A stretch of DNA of 64,000 bases, taken from Dallia pectoralis. Lineage: Eukaryota > Chordata > Actinopteri > Esociformes > Umbridae. The stretch lies in assembly GCA_029465975.1 (NCBI GenBank), contig CM055755.1:7098427-7162426 (forward strand), read 5' to 3'. Each line of letters opens with the position of its first letter. Positions within the stretch are counted from its first letter, which is position 1. The position numbers and the translations under genes are program-made. This document shows positions 61,301-64,000 of this stretch, in pieces. The notes beneath the pieces were generated by a model. That model did no database searches and was not told the DNA's origin. It worked only from the letters and a program-made list of their open reading frames with translations.

Positions 61301-63335
61301 CCAGGAAGGCCCACGATGGGGGTGTCTTGCAGATGAGCAGCCTGTCTGGGCCCAGGCCCAAGCTCTGCTGTTATGGCTCAGACGAGCAACTCAGTGTCTG
61401 GGAAGTGGAGGTGGGGACAACTCATGCTGAGGTTGTACCTCTGGCCAGGGTGAGTTGCTCCTCTGTCCTGGTTTTTTCCAGACTCCTCTCTGATCTGGTT
61501 TTTGGGGTCACCCTTGACTACAGCCTATTATTCATCTCCCTCCCTGACGGAACGTGCTTGAGGGTGAACAGAAGCCCCCCAACCTCCATATCCTGCGTAG
61601 ATTGCAGCGCCGCTCTCGGGTTGGTGGTGATGTCTGGACCCGGAGGTACCGTGGAGTTGTGGAAGACCTGTGGCGACCAGCTGGCTGAAATACAGCTGGG
61701 TGCGCCGGTTAGCCAAGTCTGCTTCGCTAACGCCCACGGTGACCTGCTGGTCTGCTTCGGAGGCAAAATCGAAATAATCTCCAGCCTTCGCTTCCTGCCT
61801 GCCAGGCTGCTTCGGCAGATATTGGACTTGGCGCCTCCAGATGACGACCCACAGGATCCCCTCCCATTTCGACCACGCACCCAGAGCTGCTATGATATAT
61901 CCGCAGTTCCACGACGGTGCCTGATGTCTGGGCAGACTACGCCGAAGCTGACTGAGGCCCCAGTGGCACTTGATGTTGTGACACTAGAGAGTGATAACAG
62001 ACTGGTAATGTGTGACAGGGAGCTAGGGAGGAGAGCTTCACTGAATAGGACAACGATTCCACAAAGCGTTGTACAAGATCAGCAAGGTAAGTGGCTCGAT
62101 CGTACTCTTGATGAAAGTGAACTAACTATTAGGGTGCAAATACTTTATCTACATAATAGCACTAATAATGAAGTAAACTTCTGTCTCCTTAGTAGGTCTG
62201 TGTGCTCTCCCATCGGTGAAAACAGTAGACGCCAAAGTGAATCCAGAGGAAGAGCCTATCAAAGAGACAGGAGACTGGGACAAGCCTCTCCACCTGAACA
62301 CACGTGTGATCTGGCCAGTGGCACCAGATGGCTTTCTCCCCAACTCGGTGCTCCGTAACTGGAAGCTCGGGCAGGAGTCACCAAAAGCGGTGTTGCCAAT
62401 CGCGGCCAAAGCCCTTCTTAGTATGTTTTGCCAGTCAGAGGAGAAGCCAGAGCAGAAGATCCAAGAAGCACGACGTAACAAATCAATTTCCACGCGGAAG
62501 CTGGAAAGTGTGGAAAACTCTAGCAAAGGCAATGAGGTTCTTAAGAGTATCCCTAAGAGCCTATGGCTAGTTTACAGACCTGATGTGGATTTGTCTGAGG
62601 CCATAAAAGCCTTGTTGTTGTCCATGGATGGTTTGGACAGTGACATCTATCTGAACTGCACCGAAGCCCTGTTGGCCCTGTTCCAGACCTACGACATTCC
62701 TCCAGCCATCGTGACCGAGGTCAACGTCTGTCTCCTGAAACATATCCAGAAAGGGAACCCCTATGGGATACGCATGGGAGCCATGAAGCTTCTCGAACAG
62801 CTTGGTCTCCTTCAGGACAAAGACCTGCACTTGCTGGCGAAAGTTATCCTAGATCCAGCAGAGGACCTCCGGAAGATGGTCAGGTACCTCCTAAGTCGTG
62901 TCTACAGCATTGAGAACAAAACCAGCCTGCTGAACAGAATTCAGGCCGGTAAAGACCAACCCAAGAAGTAAGTGGTTCTTAAATCAGCGTAACTGGGAAT
63001 GACTGACATGCCTATAGGGAATCAATGAACTCCACTTATTGGAATGTCTTCCTCCCTGCCACTTTACCACAGAAACAGGCTCCTTAACCAGCTGGATGAT
63101 GAATTGTCTGAGGATCTTGAGTTGAGAAGCTCAAAAGATGCATCCACAGTAAAGAGCAGGGCAAGGACAAAAAAAAGGAAAAGCTCTGGTATGGCTCGCT
63201 TTGTCACCCTCATATTGTTGTCATTTGTCAAATCTTTGGTAAACATTTGAAATAAAATAACTGTTATCTCACACTTCTCAGGGCCCAGTTTGAAGTTTCC
63301 AGAAATTGTCAAGGACATTCCAATACCCAACAAAG
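58267..63335 (+). CDS. wdr87: WD repeat protein 87-like, 8 exons, 3' end outside window
   Basis: A large WD40-propeller protein. In mammals WDR87 is testis-enriched and its molecular role is poorly known. Eight exons join in phase to about 1,091 residues. The first ~600 residues hold WD-like blades: LLTGSMGLITFWGFW, YIVTGDLTGFVQVW, LLSSSPDGWVKEWSF, CCYGSDEQLSVWEVE and VVMSGPGGTVELWK. Residues about 780-1035 are helical and HEAT/armadillo-like (EALLALFQTYDIP..., GAMKLLEQLGLL), followed by a basic KSRARTKKRKSSG stretch. The name rests on WD content plus the head-to-head position next to sipa1l3. WDR97 or another long WD protein is the alternative. The long charged C-terminus of mammalian WDR87 would lie beyond 64 kb. 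Confidence 0.75.
58873..59061 (+). CDS. wdr87: wdr87 exon 2
   Basis: 189 nt, phase 0. Acceptor GTTTAG|GAG and donor CGG|GTGAGA. It encodes ELTEQCDDVDAGEEGTLYLD and on to ...MVVGFQWGHTMTSHR, the beginning of the WD propeller. Confidence 0.8.
59569..59865 (+). CDS. wdr87: wdr87 exon 3
   Basis: 297 nt, phase 0. Acceptor CTCACAG|ATG; donor AAG|GTGCCG is weak. It encodes MEVWSENQRGYLERERSLAL, ACNDLSLRVFSEPKQG and TGSMGLITFWGFW, two WD-type blades. Confidence 0.85.
59914..60083. mobile_element. Tc1/mariner-type non-autonomous relic in a wdr87 intron
   Basis: The ends GGGTCACTTCGAAATGTCC and AAGTGACCCCAAACTTTTT match the terminal parts of a widespread fish Tc1 family (GGGTCACTTAGAAATGTCC...GAGTGACCCCAAACTTTT). 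About 170 bp, no transposase left. Most of the intron between exons 3 and 4 is this relic. Confidence 0.6.
60201..60458 (+). CDS. wdr87: wdr87 exon 4
   Basis: 258 nt, phase 0. Acceptor GTGCAG|ACC and donor CAG|GTAAAA. It encodes THLGVVRTLDWRCSSLDRDA and ...YIVTGDLTGFVQ. The blade is completed by VW at the start of the next exon, which confirms the junction. Confidence 0.88.
60598..62086 (+). CDS. wdr87: wdr87 exon 5 (large WD exon)
   Basis: 1,489 nt. Acceptor CATCAG|GTG and donor CAAG|GTAAGT. It encodes VWSTDTSSLLWEFRAHTGSV, then at least four more WD-like blades, and ends in a low-order stretch before VVQDQQ. The open frame is continuous for 496 codons. Confidence 0.92.
62193..62967 (+). 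CDS. wdr87: wdr87 exon 6 (helical repeat region)
   Basis: 775 nt. Acceptor CTCCTTAG|TA and donor AAGAA|GTAAGT. It encodes LNTRVIWPVAPDGFLPNSVL, LWLVYRPDVDLSEAIKAL and a helical solenoid-like stretch. The preceding intron is only 106 bp. Confidence 0.9.
63073..63188 (+). CDS. wdr87: wdr87 exon 7
   Basis: 116 nt. Acceptor TACCACAG|AAA and donor CTCTG|GTATGG. It encodes NRLLNQLDDELSEDLELRSS and the basic KSRARTKKRKSSG. Confidence 0.8.
63282..63335 (+). CDS. wdr87: wdr87 exon 8
   Basis: 54 nt. Acceptor TTCTCAG|GG and donor AAAG|GTACAA. It encodes PSLKFPEIVKDIPIPNK. The phase matches exon 7. It is short, so moderately sure; the gene continues past 64 kb. Confidence 0.65.
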
Positions 63336-63671
63336 GTACAACTTGTAGATCAGTAAAACACATGTCACTATCATGACCTGTACATCTATTTAGAGCTCAT
63401 ATTATTATGAGCATGCAATTTCGCGAAATAATGACTTATTACAAAAACAATACAGTTATCGTATAAGGCAAGATCCTTATTGTGCAAAAAATTTTAATAC
63501 ATGAGGTGATGGCATGCGTTGTCATTAGACACAGTTTATATTCGGAGCGCCAATAAAAAAAAAAAATCTCCATTAATGCCATTCTGTTCTGCTTCTCCCA
63601 TTTCTTTTGCCGGGGGTCAACGTTATTTGGGAAAAGTCCATTTGTGTCTAAGTAGTGACTGGCTGGTTTCT

Positions 63672-63705
63672 AAGCTGTGCTCTGTAACTGGAAGCTCGGG
63701 CAGGA
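63672..63705 (+). pseudogene. Short duplicated fragment of wdr87 exon 6
   Basis: About 32 bases match 62348-62380 with one substitution (core AACTGGAAGCTCGGGCAGG). The frame corresponding to NWKLGQES runs into TAA just upstream, so this is not an obvious exon. Confidence 0.55.
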
Positions 63706-63911
63706 GTCCATGTGTTCTTGTATTCAGGGGGATTGGCTAGCACTTGAATCCATCAGCCCTCTGAGATTTTAATCAAACTACTAATGTGGTGGTAGATGGC
63801 TGATGAATATATAATATGTCCTTAACTACTAATTTCAGCTTAATCCTTATTTCAGTATCTCCCTATTTCTTACTTTCATTTGACAATTTTTTCTTATCTA
63901 TCTGTGTCTCT

Positions 63912-63990
63912 CAATTCAGTTCAATTTATTAAAGGCATTGGCATGGGAGAGATTGTTTGTTCATATTGCCAAAGAAAGTGGAAATGTACT
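63912..63990. mobile_element. Teleost interspersed repeat fragment
   Basis: CAATTCAGTTCAATTTATTA, GGCATTGGCATGGGAGAG and CATATTGCCAAAGAAAG resemble a very common fish repeat known for TTTATTGGCATGGGAAAC...ACATTGCCAAAGCAAG. Cut by the window edge; family name not assigned. Confidence 0.5.
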
Positions 63991-64000
63991 TAAAGATACC

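Larger units (their letters stand above)
63336..64000. other. wdr87 intron to window edge
   Basis: No further convincing exon. The stretch holds a partial copy of wdr87 exon 6 sequence at about 63672-63705 and a common fish interspersed repeat at the right edge. Confidence 0.5.

Overview
The window looks like nuclear DNA of a ray-finned (teleost) fish. It has spliced genes with GT-AG introns, low gene density, long CA/GT microsatellites, and relics of Tc1/mariner, hAT and LINE elements of the kinds common in teleosts. No bacterial, plasmid or viral gene was seen. The species cannot be fixed from the sequence.

Two protein genes account for essentially all the coding sequence. On the minus strand, from about 19.3 kb to the left edge, lies a SIPA1-like RapGAP/PDZ gene, best read as sipa1l3. 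Thirteen coding exons can be joined with consistent phase into about 1,217 residues: a long N-terminal exon, the RapGAP domain with its catalytic asparagine, a PDZ domain, and part of the C-terminal region. The last exons lie beyond position 1. A 5' UTR segment precedes the start codon. A strong minus-strand splice donor near 57.5 kb suggests a non-coding first exon there and a first intron of about 38 kb (19.5-57.5 kb).

On the plus strand, from about 58.3 kb to the right edge, lies a WD-repeat gene read as wdr87. Eight exons in phase give about 1,091 residues, including a 32-codon first coding exon. In mammals WDR87 and SIPA1L3 are head-to-head neighbours, and the same arrangement here supports both names. 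The two genes probably share the promoter region at 57.5-58.3 kb.

The rest is intron and repeat. The main peculiarity is an extreme load of unrelated minisatellites, more than a dozen arrays with units of 11-81 bp, nearly all inside sipa1l3 introns and several only tens of bases from splice sites. Two long arrays are pyrimidine-rich on the sense strand and sit about 100-130 bp upstream of sipa1l3 3' splice sites. One intron is almost wholly a 16-bp CpG-rich array. One array in the first intron repeats a near-consensus 5' splice site about 30 times in the sense direction. Mobile-element remains include a hAT element nested in another hAT element (each with its own 8-bp target duplication), a 65-bp palindromic hAT-like element, at least three Tc1-type relics, and a LINE reverse-transcriptase fragment.

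The very long open frames over the arrays are low-complexity artefacts and are not annotated as genes. No tRNA, rRNA or CRISPR was found.
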